DNA of 64,000 nucleotides. It comes from Peptococcaceae bacterium (GTDB taxonomy: Bacteria; Bacillota; Dehalobacteriia; UBA4068; JAAVYR01). The stretch spans positions 124,001 through 188,000 of the forward strand of contig JAAVYR010000018.1 of NCBI GenBank assembly GCA_022791255.1, written 5' to 3'. The position numbers and the translations under genes were made by a program. Of the stretch, positions 1-9,638 are shown piece after piece (position 1 is the stretch's first letter; each line of letters starts with the position of its first letter). The notes under the pieces are model-generated. The model saw only the letters and a list, made by a program, of their open reading frames with translations, was not told where the DNA came from and made no database searches.

Positions 1-372
1 TATCTTTATCGCATTTATGGGGTCCATACCTGCTATAATATTACGACAAATGAAGACGATGTGGCGGCGGCAGTACTAATCCGCGGTATGTTGCCGGTAA
101 CAGGTATTTCTCTGCTTAGTGATAATCGCCCAGGAGTGGTACCAGAAAGACTCTTGCAGGGGCCTGGCAATATCTGTAAAGCCATGGGTTGGGATTTATC
201 TTTCAATGGTTTGTCGGTCTATGCAAAGGATAGTCGAATTCGTCTCTTTGCAGCAGGAAATGGCCCTACTGATGCAGAAATTGTGCAGACAACCAGAGTA
301 GGTATTTCTAAGGAAAAAGAGGCATTGTTAAGATTTTATTTGCAGGATAATCCTGGCGTTTCTAAAAAATAA
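1..372 (+). CDS. 3-methyladenine DNA glycosylase (AAG/MPG family), 3' part
   Basis: The reading frame is open from the first base, so the gene is cut by the window edge; about 123 C-terminal residues remain of a family usually near 190-200. The protein excises alkylated purines, starting base-excision repair. The first visible residues read YLYRIYGVHTCYNITT, matching the conserved Y-G-x-H-x-C-x-N-V block of the AAG family. This is followed by GPGNICKAMG and the C-terminal RVGISKEKE..LRFY block lining the active site. A GTG at base 61 is internal, because homology continues upstream of it. The stop lies 15 bp before the next gene, so the two are probably cotranscribed. Confidence 0.88.
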   Translation, partial: YLYRIYGVHTCYNITTNEDDVAAAVLIRGMLPVTGISLLSDNRPGVVPERLLQGPGNICKAMGWDLSFNGLSVYAKDSRIRLFAAGNGPTDAEIVQTTRVGISKEKEALLRFYLQDNPGVSKK

Positions 373-387
373 AGGGGGAGGATTTTT

Positions 388-1341
388 ATGTTATTCGAAG
401 ATATTTATCGCTTAGCTGTGGATATGGGGATGCATGCTGACCCTAGAGGTATTGAGGCGGTGGAGAAAGATTTGGCAGCTGCAGCCAAAGCCTGGCAGAA
501 GACAGAAGAAGAGGAAAAAGAATTTTTTGATGTAGAGCGGCTGAAAAATCCCTATGCGGATACTCGTATTTTAGTAGGGGAAAAGAATAGTGAAATCAAA
601 AGTATTTTAGTGGGCATTGATATGGAAGTAGGGGAAGTGCTCTTAGCTGACCAGCTTCAGGGGCGGGGGACCAATGTTGATTTAATCTTATCTCATCACC
701 CAGAGGGGCGGGCCCTTGCTCGTCTTGCTGATGTGATGCACCTGCAAAAGGGACATATGTCCTCTTATGGGGTACCGGCAAACATTGCTTATCCTATTAT
801 GGAGGAACGGATTTGTGAGATAGACCGGGCCTTTGCTCCTTCTAATCATTATCGGGCGGTAGACGCGGCAGCACTGCTTGGCTTTAACTTTATGTGTGTG
901 CATACGCCTGCTGATAACCTAGCTACTGAATATATGCGTAACTTCTTGCAAGTACGGGAAGAGGAGTCTCTGGCTGATGTGGTAAAAGCGATGCGGACCA
1001 TTCCTGAATACAATGTTGCTGCAAAACGGGGCGCTGGTCCTAAAATATTAAACGGTGCGCCTAATTGTCCATTAGGGCAGGCCTATATCGACTTTACCGG
1101 CGGTACCTCTGGACCGGATGAAAATATCAAAGCACTGGTACGGGCAGGGGTAAATACAGTAGTTTGTATGCATATCCCGGAAAAGAACCTAAAAACAGCT
1201 AAAGAATATCATTTGAATGTGATTTTAGCAGGTCATATGTCTAGTGATAGCTTAGGGATGAATTTGCTATTAGATAAAATAGAAAGTAAGGGAGTGGAAA
1301 TCATTCCTACTTCTGGGCTTATTCGTGTGAAACGAAAATAA
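388..1341 (+). CDS. NIF3-like (DUF34) dinuclear-metal protein
   Basis: 317 residues. NIF3/DUF34 proteins form hexameric toroids with two metals per subunit; a GTP cyclohydrolase-like fold is known but the physiological reaction is unsettled. Visible family features are ILSHHPEG (metal-binding histidines, around residue 107) and the C-terminal AGHMSSDSLGMNLLLD block with its conserved His, followed by a short IIPTSGLIRV end. The long divergent N-terminal helical part is typical of the clostridial subgroup. A strong GGGGGAGG ribosome site precedes the ATG. It is followed by a hairpin terminator, so it is probably the last gene of the operon containing the glycosylase. Confidence 0.82.
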   Translation: MLFEDIYRLAVDMGMHADPRGIEAVEKDLAAAAKAWQKTEEEEKEFFDVERLKNPYADTRILVGEKNSEIKSILVGIDMEVGEVLLADQLQGRGTNVDLILSHHPEGRALARLADVMHLQKGHMSSYGVPANIAYPIMEERICEIDRAFAPSNHYRAVDAAALLGFNFMCVHTPADNLATEYMRNFLQVREEESLADVVKAMRTIPEYNVAAKRGAGPKILNGAPNCPLGQAYIDFTGGTSGPDENIKALVRAGVNTVVCMHIPEKNLKTAKEYHLNVILAGHMSSDSLGMNLLLDKIESKGVEIIPTSGLIRVKRK

Positions 1342-1362
1342 GAAATCATGGCTAATATAATC

Positions 1363-1390
1363 AAAAAAGAGGCGATTGCCTCTTTTTTTG
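1363..1390 (+). terminator. Rho-independent terminator after NIF3-like gene
   Basis: AAAAAGAGGC pairs with GCCTCTTTTT across a 4-base loop and ends in a run of seven T. It sits about 20 bp after the NIF3-like stop. Confidence 0.8.
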
Positions 1391-1548
1391 ATGGAACTGC
1401 CTGTTTTGGGAATGAGATTTATCCACCTTTTGTGTTGTTATCTGCAAGGAACCCTTGAGAAAAATTTGTATTTATCTATGGAGAAAAGGCCTTGGTCATG
1501 ATAAAATATTTCTTAGAATAAAAAGAACCATGCTTAGGGGGGAAGAAA

Positions 1549-4077
1549 ATGGTGAAGAAACCGGAAATCCTAGCGCCGGCGGGAAGTTTTGATGCCTTTT
1601 TGGCGGCGGTTGCCGGGGGAGCAGACGCTGTTTATCTAGGGGGAAAACAGTTTAGTGCCCGAGCTTCCGCTGCAAATTTTACAGATGAAGAATTGACAAA
1701 GGCTGTAGAATATGCCCATCTCCATGGGGTAAAAGTATTTGTCACCATGAACACCCTCTTAACAGATAGAGAGTTAGCAGCAGCACTGGATTACTTGTCC
1801 TTTCTTTATGAAATCGGTATTGACGCGGTGATTTTACAAGATATTGGTTTGCTAAAAGCGATGCAGACTGATTTACCGGACATGCCGGTCTTTGCCAGCA
1901 CACAAATGTCTATTTATAATCTAGATGGGGTACAGTTTCTTTCTCAGCTGGGGATGCAGCGGATTATTTTAGCCAGAGAATTATCTTTGGCAGAAATCAC
2001 GGAAATCTGTGATAAAAGTACGGTGGATATTGAAATATTTGCTCATGGTGCGTTGTGTATTTGTTATTCCGGGCAGTGTCTCATGAGTAGCATGATAGGG
2101 GCTAGGAGCGGTAACCGTGGTAAATGTGCTCAACCTTGTCGGCTGGAATATGAACTTGTTGACGAGACGGGTGCTGTTTTGTCTGACGGTATTGGTTCTC
2201 ATTTACTGTCGCCTAAAGATTTAAATATCTATGATATTCTGCCGCAAGTTATTGCTAGTGGTATTGCTTCCTTAAAGATAGAAGGTCGTATGAAACGACC
2301 GGAATATGTAGGCACTGTGGTGCGCATTTATCGAGAAGCATTAGACCGTGCCTGGAGTGGTGCGGCGTATACTGACGCAGAAGCGAAAAATCGCTTGGCC
2401 CAGGCTTTTAACAGACAATTTACAACAGCCTTTCTAGAAAAAAACCAGGGAAAAGATATGATGAGTTTTTCCCGGCCCAATAATCGCGGCGTCTTCTTAG
2501 GCAGGATAGAGGCTTTTGATTATAATAAAAAGCTGATAACTGTCAAACTGGCTCAGCCTTTGTGTGTGGGAGATGGCATTGCCGTCTGGATAACAAAAGG
2601 GGGCCGAGAAGGCTTCGTGGTGGAGGAAATCTTAGTTGACGGGACGGCTGTGTCTCAGGCAGAGACAGGCAGCGTGGTGCAGCTGCACTTCTATGGGAAA
2701 GCTTATGTAGGGGACCGTATCTTCAAAACCAGCGATGCGCGTCAGCTCAAAGAAGCCGTTGCTGCCTATGAGATGACGGATACTATTCCGCTTTGTTTTC
2801 AGATAGAAGCATATCTTGGGCAACCCTTAAAAGCTGCTTGCTGTGATGACCAAGACCATCAGGCAGAAGTTATATGCGATTTTACGGTGGTGGCAGCGCA
2901 AAAGCAGCCGACAACCAGAGCGCGTATAGAAGAACAGCTGGGACGGCTGGGAGGTAGTTATTTTTATTTTGCTGGTGTAGAGATAGCAGCAGATGAGCAG
3001 ATTATGCTGCCGGCAAGCGTCCTAAACCAGGCGAGAAGGGACTTAGTCGAACAAATCAAACTGCAGCGATTGGCTACTTTTCAGCGGAAGCCATTGGAAG
3101 AAAATTCCTGTAAAAGTAGCGTAAAAATTGATGAACCGGAAAAAGGCAAGAAAAAACAGCCATCCACTGCTGACATGCCACTGAAACTGTCTGTTTTGGT
3201 TTCTAATCTGGTGCAAGGTGAGGCTGTGGCTAAGTCAGGGGCAGATTTTGTTTATAGTCCGGGGCAGTGGTTCCGCCCGGAAAGACCTGCTACCACTGAG
3301 GAGCTTTGCCGCTGGATGGAGACTGTATCTACTCATAGTAAGGCTTGTTTTTCCTTGCCGCGGGTGTATCATCAGAGTGAAAAAGATAAGCTGGTAGCTA
3401 CCTTAACGGCCTTAAAGGAAAGCGCTGTTTATGGAGTGCTGGTGCCGAATGTATCTGGCTTCCAGCTTTTGCAAGAAGTTGGCTGGCAAAAGGCGCTTTT
3501 GGGAGACTGGCCGTTAAATATCTTTAATAGCAATGCATTAGACATGTTGTCTCAGTGGGGGGCAAAGCATGCGGCATTGTCACCGGAGCTTTCTTTAGGA
3601 CAAATAGAGGACTTGTCTCCTAAGCATGACATTGTGCAAGAGGTAACAGTATTTTGTGCTATGGAATTAATGGTGAGCGAATACTGCGTTTTAGGTGCAG
3701 TGTTAGGAGGTAGGAGCGGGTGTGTTTCCTGTGCGATGCCTTGTATGCAGGGAAATCATCAATATGCCTTGAAAGATAAAGCGGGATTTTCTTTCCCAGT
3801 GGAAGTAGATGACCATTGCCGCAGTCATATTTTTAATTCTCGGGACCTTTGTGTGATCAAGGAATTGCAAGCGCTGCAACAAGCAGGGGTTAGAGTAGTT
3901 CGTTTAGATTTGCGGCGTTATGATAGAGCAAACAGCGAGAAAATCACTGCCATCTATAAAGAGGTTCTTTCTCTGCTAAATAAAGGCAAAGAAATAGATA
4001 GTGAGGCCTATCTTGCTGCGCTTGGTGATATTGGTAAACATGGCTTTACCAAAGGCCATTTTTATCGAGGGGTATAA
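1549..4077 (+). CDS. U32 peptidase-family protein with DUF3656 (RlhA-like)
   Basis: 842 residues. U32 proteins of this branch (E. coli RlhA) are RNA-hydroxylating enzymes rather than classical proteases; RlhA hydroxylates C2501 of 23S rRNA. The N-terminal half is a TIM-barrel-like U32 domain starting EILAPAGS and containing the Cys-rich signature AHGALCICYSGQCLMSS..GNRGKCAQPC near residues 165-200, with the KIEGRMKRPEY block near 245. A DUF3656-type middle region follows. After residue 540 comes a second U32-like half with a degenerate signature CAMELMVSEYCVLG..CVSCAMPC, giving the long form seen in Bacillota. AGGGGGGAA precedes the ATG. The next gene, mutS2, begins 22 bp after the stop, an order common in clostridia. 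Which RNA it modifies here is inferred. Confidence 0.83.
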   Translation: MVKKPEILAPAGSFDAFLAAVAGGADAVYLGGKQFSARASAANFTDEELTKAVEYAHLHGVKVFVTMNTLLTDRELAAALDYLSFLYEIGIDAVILQDIGLLKAMQTDLPDMPVFASTQMSIYNLDGVQFLSQLGMQRIILARELSLAEITEICDKSTVDIEIFAHGALCICYSGQCLMSSMIGARSGNRGKCAQPCRLEYELVDETGAVLSDGIGSHLLSPKDLNIYDILPQVIASGIASLKIEGRMKRPEYVGTVVRIYREALDRAWSGAAYTDAEAKNRLAQAFNRQFTTAFLEKNQGKDMMSFSRPNNRGVFLGRIEAFDYNKKLITVKLAQPLCVGDGIAVWITKGGREGFVVEEILVDGTAVSQAETGSVVQLHFYGKAYVGDRIFKTSDARQLKEAVAAYEMTDTIPLCFQIEAYLGQPLKAACCDDQDHQAEVICDFTVVAAQKQPTTRARIEEQLGRLGGSYFYFAGVEIAADEQIMLPASVLNQARRDLVEQIKLQRLATFQRKPLEENSCKSSVKIDEPEKGKKKQPSTADMPLKLSVLVSNLVQGEAVAKSGADFVYSPGQWFRPERPATTEELCRWMETVSTHSKACFSLPRVYHQSEKDKLVATLTALKESAVYGVLVPNVSGFQLLQEVGWQKALLGDWPLNIFNSNALDMLSQWGAKHAALSPELSLGQIEDLSPKHDIVQEVTVFCAMELMVSEYCVLGAVLGGRSGCVSCAMPCMQGNHQYALKDKAGFSFPVEVDDHCRSHIFNSRDLCVIKELQALQQAGVRVVRLDLRRYDRANSEKITAIYKEVLSLLNKGKEIDSEAYLAALGDIGKHGFTKGHFYRGV

Positions 4078-4099
4078 ATGAAAACAAAAAGAGAAACAG

Positions 4100-6463
4100 G
4101 TGAAATCATTGGACGGAAATACATTGAAAAAACTGGGCTATGCTCAGGTTATTGATAGATTAGCAGAATATGCTGGGTTTGGCGTTAGTCGAGAATTGAT
4201 TTATAACTTAATGCCCTTAACGCAAGTGGATGAGATAAGTAACCGCATTAAGGAGACAGATGAAGCAAAAGAAATCTTACGGCTCCATCCCATGTTTTCT
4301 TTTGGCGCGTTGCAGGATATCCGAGAAGCGCTGCACCGCGGGAAAATTGGCGGTATTATGTCTCTCTCAGAATTAACGGCGGTGGGAGATATGTGCCGTT
4401 CTGCTCGTATTACCAGAGGTTTTTTTAGCGACCTCAAGGGGAATTTCCCTTTGCTAATCGGCATTAGCAGAGGGCTGGGAACTTTTAAGACCATTGAAAC
4501 GGCATTGGAAAAGGCCATTGCCGGCGATGGGACCATGAAGGACAGCGCCAGCGAGCGGCTGGGACAAATCCGTCGTAATTTAAAAGTATCGCAAGAACGG
4601 ATTAAAGAGCGTCTGGATAATTTTGTTCACAATAGTTCTACTGCAAAATATTTACAAGACCCCATCGTTACTATCCGTGCAGAACGGTTTGTCGTGCCGG
4701 TAAAGCAGGAATATCGCAATCAAGTGCCTGGGATTGTCCATGATACCAGTTCTAGTGGGGCGACGATTTTCGTAGAGCCTATGGCGGTGATGGAAGCTAA
4801 TAACGACCTAATCCGCCTCAAGAAAGAGGAAGAAGAGGAAATCCAAGCTATATTAAAAGCCTTGACCATGGTGGTCAATAACTTTGGTGAAGATTTATCC
4901 AATACGGTAGCTATTTTAGGCAATCTGGACTTCATCTTTGCGCGGGCAAAATATAGCTATGATATAGATGGCGTAGGGGCAAAAATCAGCCCGGTGGGAA
5001 ATATGAAACTGCTGAAAGCCCGACATCCATTGCTGCCTGGAGATGTAGTGCCTATTGATGTCTATATGAAACCAGACCTAAAAGCGATGGTGGTGACAGG
5101 GCCTAATACTGGGGGAAAGACGGTCTCTATTAAGACCATAGGGCTCCTTACCCTCATGGCTCTATCCGGGCTCCATGTGCCGGCAGAGCAGGGAACGGAA
5201 ATCCCATTTTTCCGGCATGTGTTTGCAGATATTGGTGATGAGCAAAGCATCGAGCAGTCGCTTAGTACCTTCTCTGCCCATTTGGTTAATATTATTCGTA
5301 TTTTAGGTGAAGTAACGCCGGACTCTCTGGTTTTGCTGGATGAATTAGGCGCCGGTACTGACCCGCAAGAAGGGGCGGCTCTGGCTATGGCTATCCTAGA
5401 ACATTTTTATAAAAAGGGCGCTAAGGTAGTGGCTACGACTCACTATAGCGAGTTAAAGGCGTTTGCCTATAATCGGGATGGATTTATCAATGCTAGTGTG
5501 GAATTTGATGTGGAAACTTTAGCGCCTACTTATCGCCTGATTATGGGCATTCCTGGGAAAAGCAATGCCTTTGAAATCTCTGAAAAGCTAGGACTGCCAG
5601 AGAGTATCATTGAGAAGGCTGCCATGTATCTGACCCCAGACGATAATCAAGTGGCAGATTTAATCTCAGGGCTGGAACAAGATAGATTAAAAGCCAAGGC
5701 AGATAGGGAAGCAGCGGAAGCCTTGCGACAGCAGGCAGAAGCAAAAGAACGGGCACTGGAAGAAAAACGCGTGGCACTGGCTAATAAAGAAGTGGATTTG
5801 TTGCAAAAGGCTCATAAGGAAGCTGCTGAAATTGTCCGCAAAGCCAGAGAAGAAAGTGACGCTCTCTATAAAGAACTGCAGCAGCAAGTAAAGGCTGGTA
5901 TGGCCAACGGCAAGCAAATCCACCAAGTACGGGAAAAGATAAAGAGATTAGAGGATAACCTGCGAGATAAAGTGCCGGATAAAGAATATATGGGTGTAGT
6001 TCCAGAGAAAATCGAGCTGGGCCAGTTGGTGGAAATCCCCAAACTGAACCAAAAAGGCTATGTGCTGCAATTACCGAATGAAAATGGTGATGTGCAGGTG
6101 CAGGCAGGCATCTTAAAAATTATGGTGAAATTATCAGACCTGCGTACCAGCAAAGCGACAAAGGAACAAGATGGTACGGTAAAAATCGGCGGTATGGGCC
6201 AACATAAAGCAAAGACCATTCAAACGGAAATTGATATTCGCGGTACCTTGCCAGAAGAAGCTATGGAGCTGGTAGATAAATATCTGGATGACGCCTTTAT
6301 TAGCCGTATGAAGGTAGTCCGGATTATTCACGGGAAAGGCACCGGTGTATTACGCAAAACCATTCAAGAATACCTAAAAGACCATCGTCTCGTAAAATCT
6401 TATAAATCAGGAGATTACCACAGCGGTGGTTTCGGGGTGACAGAAGTAGAGTTGGATTTATAA
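4100..6463 (+). CDS. mutS2: Endonuclease MutS2 (Smr-domain, ribosome/recombination factor)
   Basis: 787 residues, the usual length. MutS2 proteins suppress homologous recombination in some species and rescue collided ribosomes in B. subtilis. In order: the MutS core/clamp region; Walker A GPNTGGKTVS near residue 334; Walker B and signature LVLLDELGAGTDPQEG near 410; a long charged coiled coil at about 520-620; and a C-terminal Smr domain with EIDIRGTLPEEA and IIHGKGTGVLR. The start is GTG with only a weak purine-rich site; an ATG just after the previous stop is in another frame and closes after 25 codons. It lies 22 bp downstream of the U32 gene and ends before a bidirectional terminator. Confidence 0.92.
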   Translation: MKSLDGNTLKKLGYAQVIDRLAEYAGFGVSRELIYNLMPLTQVDEISNRIKETDEAKEILRLHPMFSFGALQDIREALHRGKIGGIMSLSELTAVGDMCRSARITRGFFSDLKGNFPLLIGISRGLGTFKTIETALEKAIAGDGTMKDSASERLGQIRRNLKVSQERIKERLDNFVHNSSTAKYLQDPIVTIRAERFVVPVKQEYRNQVPGIVHDTSSSGATIFVEPMAVMEANNDLIRLKKEEEEEIQAILKALTMVVNNFGEDLSNTVAILGNLDFIFARAKYSYDIDGVGAKISPVGNMKLLKARHPLLPGDVVPIDVYMKPDLKAMVVTGPNTGGKTVSIKTIGLLTLMALSGLHVPAEQGTEIPFFRHVFADIGDEQSIEQSLSTFSAHLVNIIRILGEVTPDSLVLLDELGAGTDPQEGAALAMAILEHFYKKGAKVVATTHYSELKAFAYNRDGFINASVEFDVETLAPTYRLIMGIPGKSNAFEISEKLGLPESIIEKAAMYLTPDDNQVADLISGLEQDRLKAKADREAAEALRQQAEAKERALEEKRVALANKEVDLLQKAHKEAAEIVRKAREESDALYKELQQQVKAGMANGKQIHQVREKIKRLEDNLRDKVPDKEYMGVVPEKIELGQLVEIPKLNQKGYVLQLPNENGDVQVQAGILKIMVKLSDLRTSKATKEQDGTVKIGGMGQHKAKTIQTEIDIRGTLPEEAMELVDKYLDDAFISRMKVVRIIHGKGTGVLRKTIQEYLKDHRLVKSYKSGDYHSGGFGVTEVELDL

Positions 6464-6524
6464 AAATCTATCGTTTTTTGTAATATCATTCTGAGGAATG
6501 CAATGATGACAATCATGTTCATAT

Positions 6525-6559
6525 AAAAAAACACGCCTTCATCAAGGCGTGTTTTTTAT
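6525..6559. terminator. Bidirectional terminator between mutS2 and pbp1A
   Basis: AAAAAACACGCCTT pairs with AAGGCGTGTTTTTT around a CATC loop, with A/T tracts on both sides. It serves the converging mutS2 and penicillin-binding protein genes. Confidence 0.85.
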
Positions 6560-6566
6560 TTGATTT

Positions 6567-9365
6567 TTAGGGGACCGTTACACTGACGGCACTGGTCCAA
6601 CTACTGAAGAGGTCGTTTTCTTCATCTACAGCTCTTACCCGGTAGCTATAGGTGGTACCTCCTGATATACTGCCATCGGTAATGCTCTTAAAGTAAGTTT
6701 TTAATACAGAGGTTTTACCGGTAGCTGTATCTGTTTTTTCTATTTGGTAGAGGGTAGTCGGCTCATTATAGTTGTCTGTCCAGCTGATAACGACCGCTGT
6801 ATTATCGCCGTTTAGTTTTGCGCTGACATTTACAGGCTTTGTCAAATCACCATCGTCTTTTGTCGGTGGATTGGTGGTCGTCGTGTTATTATTTTGATTG
6901 TTATTTTGATTTCCATTTGGGGTGGTTGTATTGTTATTACCAGACGGTGGGTTTGGTGTTTGTGGATTATTGTCAGTGTATTGGTGGTTTGTTAATGGAC
7001 AATATTGATTTGGCGCGAATTGAGCACCAAAAGTTTTTTGTTGTACATATTGGCTAGGGCAGCCGCCTTTATGGAGGCTATCTGCTACATTAGCCAGATA
7101 ATATTGTCCATTATGAGCAGGATCGGTACAAATGAAAACAGTAACAGTATCGCCGCTAATAGTATTGTGCAGTGGGCAGGTTTCAGTTGGTTCATATAAG
7201 GCATAGTCTTTTACGCGAGAAGAAACCGTTTTATCTGTTGGCCGTTTCAAATACGCTTTTTGTACTCGTTGTGGGCAGAACGGGGAGGCGATTTTACCGC
7301 TTTCTGGGTCGATTTCTACTAGTTTCCAAGCAGTGGAGTATTCTTTTGGTACTGCGTCTGCCTTAAATAATTCTGCTTTAATATATTCTTTTGGCGTGAT
7401 AGTGCTTGGCAGCAGCCCAGATTTGGTATCAATTTCTACAGAGACAACGCCGGATGGTCTAGGGAAAGCAGATACTTTAACATTTTTTAGGGACTCTGTC
7501 ATTACTTTTTTCCAGAGTTGGGCAGGATATTTCCCACCATAAATTTGTCTCAGGTATTGAGGTTTTCCATCGTCGTCAAAGTCTGCATCATAACCCATCC
7601 AAACTACTCCGACTAATTCTGGTGTATAGGCTGCAAACCAAGCGTCTTTATTCCCCTTAATATTGCCGAAGGAGTCTGGTAATTGGGTGGTACCGGTTTT
7701 TGCAGCGACTGGTCGGTTCATGCGGGCGTTGGTACCAGTCCCGGACTCTACAACTGTTTGCAGCATGCTTGTAACCATATAGGCAGTTTCTGGGGACATG
7801 GCGTCTCGTTTTTCTGGATTTGCGGTGTAGATGACTTGTCCTTTTGCATCTTCGATTTTCGTGATGACATGATTTTCGATGAAAACACCTTCATTGTCAA
7901 AAGCGCAATAGGCATTGGCTAAGGCGAGGGGGGAGATACCTTGGGTTAAGCCCCCTAAACCAATGGAAAGGCCGCGGTCGTTTTTGCTATCTAGTTCGAT
8001 GCCTAAGTTGGTAGCAAAATCATAACCAGTGTCTACACCGATGGCCTGGAGAAATTTGACTGCAGGCATATTCATAGATTTTGCAACGGCTGCTCGCATG
8101 GTAACAAGGCCGCTCCAGCTACCATCTTGGTTAGAAGGAGAGTAGCTTTTACCGAAGGTGGTCGGACAGTCGTCCATGACGCTGCCAGTGCCATAGCCAT
8201 TTTCAACGGCAGGTCCATAGACGACAACAGGTTTGAAAGAAGAGCCTGGCTGTCGTTTCATACCGGTAGCACGGTTTAAGCCTCGTTTGGTCAGATATTC
8301 ACGGCCACCGATTAAGCCGCGTACTTGTCCGGTGTGTGGGTCCATTACTACCATAGCGCTTTGGATAGGGTTTGCGCTGTTGCTGGTAGGGAAGTTATCC
8401 TGATTAGCATAAGCTGCTTCCATGGCAGATTGGATATTGGTATCAATAGTGGTATAAATCCTTAAACCGCCGTTATATACTAAGCCGCGTTCTAAGCCAA
8501 GATTTGCTAGAATATCTTCTGTTTCGTCGATGACGTAATCAGTAAACCAAGGGTGCTGATAGCTTGTATCTTTGCTGGGGGCTTCCTCCGCTACTACTAA
8601 AGTTTCCTGCTTTGCAGCTTCTGCTTGCGCTTTGTATTCTGGTTTGTATTTCACCAAAGCGTCTAATACCCTGTCTCTAACGCCTACTGCACGGTCATAG
8701 TTTTTGTAAGGGGAGTAGTAGCTGGCATTCCGAAATACACCGACAATCATGGCGGCTTCTCCCAGGGTTACTTCTTCTACATCTTTGCCGAAGTAATATT
8801 GGCAGGCGGCTTGGATGCCATAAACTCTTGGCCCTAGATAAATTTCATTAATGTAGTAGTAAAGGATTTCATCCTTGCTATAGTTTTTTTCGATTTGGAT
8901 AGCAAGGAGTGCTTCTTTGATTTTTCGCTCTAGTTTTTTATCTTGGTTTTCCAGGATGGCATTTCTGGCCAGCTGCATGGTGATGGTGCTGGCACCTTGT
9001 CCAGTGCTCATGTGGAGAATATCGTACTTTAAAGCACCGAAAATACGCACTACATCAATGCCAAAGTGTTTATAAAAACGAGTATCTTCACTGGCAAGAA
9101 TGGTATCGATAAAGAAATCCGGCACTTGGTCTAGGGTAACGGTAGTTCTATCCTCGATGTATAGGTTGGCATAGAGCTTCCCGTCTTTATCATATAAGAA
9201 ACTGGTTTGTGCATTGGCAAAGTCTTCGGCATTCCATTGGGGCAGTTCATTGGCAATAGAAATAACCATAGCAAGCACGATGCCTGAGCAAATGAGAAAT
9301 GTAATAAAGAAGGCTGCCAGAATGGTGGGTAAAACCTTGAGGCGGCGCCTTTTTTTCTTAACCAT
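6567..9365 (-). CDS. Class A penicillin-binding protein 1A with C-terminal fibronectin III domain
   Basis: 932 residues. It polymerises and cross-links peptidoglycan at the outer face of the membrane. In order: a basic N-terminus and one membrane segment (about 11-35); a GT51 glycosyltransferase domain with ASEDTRFYKHFGID near residue 90 and GASTITMQLARN; then a transpeptidase domain with the catalytic Ser in PGSSFK near 375, the SMN motif in KSMNMPA, and AAKTGTTQ near 555. After about residue 790 comes an Asn/Thr/Pro-rich low-complexity linker and a fibronectin type III module ending WTSAVSVTVP, likely a wall- or protein-binding extension. GGAGG precedes the ATG. A leader hairpin and a TATAAT box (9448-9453, reverse strand) lie upstream. 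Confidence 0.92.
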   Translation of the reverse strand: MVKKKRRRLKVLPTILAAFFITFLICSGIVLAMVISIANELPQWNAEDFANAQTSFLYDKDGKLYANLYIEDRTTVTLDQVPDFFIDTILASEDTRFYKHFGIDVVRIFGALKYDILHMSTGQGASTITMQLARNAILENQDKKLERKIKEALLAIQIEKNYSKDEILYYYINEIYLGPRVYGIQAACQYYFGKDVEEVTLGEAAMIVGVFRNASYYSPYKNYDRAVGVRDRVLDALVKYKPEYKAQAEAAKQETLVVAEEAPSKDTSYQHPWFTDYVIDETEDILANLGLERGLVYNGGLRIYTTIDTNIQSAMEAAYANQDNFPTSNSANPIQSAMVVMDPHTGQVRGLIGGREYLTKRGLNRATGMKRQPGSSFKPVVVYGPAVENGYGTGSVMDDCPTTFGKSYSPSNQDGSWSGLVTMRAAVAKSMNMPAVKFLQAIGVDTGYDFATNLGIELDSKNDRGLSIGLGGLTQGISPLALANAYCAFDNEGVFIENHVITKIEDAKGQVIYTANPEKRDAMSPETAYMVTSMLQTVVESGTGTNARMNRPVAAKTGTTQLPDSFGNIKGNKDAWFAAYTPELVGVVWMGYDADFDDDGKPQYLRQIYGGKYPAQLWKKVMTESLKNVKVSAFPRPSGVVSVEIDTKSGLLPSTITPKEYIKAELFKADAVPKEYSTAWKLVEIDPESGKIASPFCPQRVQKAYLKRPTDKTVSSRVKDYALYEPTETCPLHNTISGDTVTVFICTDPAHNGQYYLANVADSLHKGGCPSQYVQQKTFGAQFAPNQYCPLTNHQYTDNNPQTPNPPSGNNNTTTPNGNQNNNQNNNTTTTNPPTKDDGDLTKPVNVSAKLNGDNTAVVISWTDNYNEPTTLYQIEKTDTATGKTSVLKTYFKSITDGSISGGTTYSYRVRAVDEENDLFSSWTSAVSVTVP

Positions 9366-9375
9366 AAAATAGTTA

Positions 9376-9440
9376 CCTCCTGTAAGGCTATCTGACTTTT
9401 CTTATCCATTTTAAGATAACTTAAAAAATAGCCTATAGAT
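9376..9440 (-). promoter_or_regulatory. Inverted repeat in the pbp1A leader
   Basis: Read on the reverse strand, ATAGGCTAT near the transcript start can pair with ATAGCCTTA directly before the GGAGG site of pbp1A; inside it TTATC pairs with GATAA. The hairpin ends within a few bases of the ribosome site, so it could affect translation. No known riboswitch class is recognised. Confidence 0.35.
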
Positions 9441-9638
9441 ATGATATATTATAACACATTTATTTTTCTGAAGAAAGCAAGGATTTTTTCTAGATTGTCC
9501 TACTTTCCTGTTTATTAGACGATACAGCCGGGAAAAAGTTCTCAAAATCGGATAAAAGAAGATTTTTCATAGAAATAGCATCTGAAAATAGCACCTTTTA
9601 GGGAAATCCTGCATATATTAGATGGCGGGGGTGTAGGT

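Noticed and set aside
1342-1548. TTGGTC-N16-TAGAAT (1492-1519) as promoter of the U32 gene
   Set aside because: Possible but too weak to list; several A/T-rich alternatives are equally good.
4078-4155. ATG-started 25-codon frame just after the U32 gene
   Set aside because: It overlaps the mutS2 start in another frame, is very short and matches nothing.
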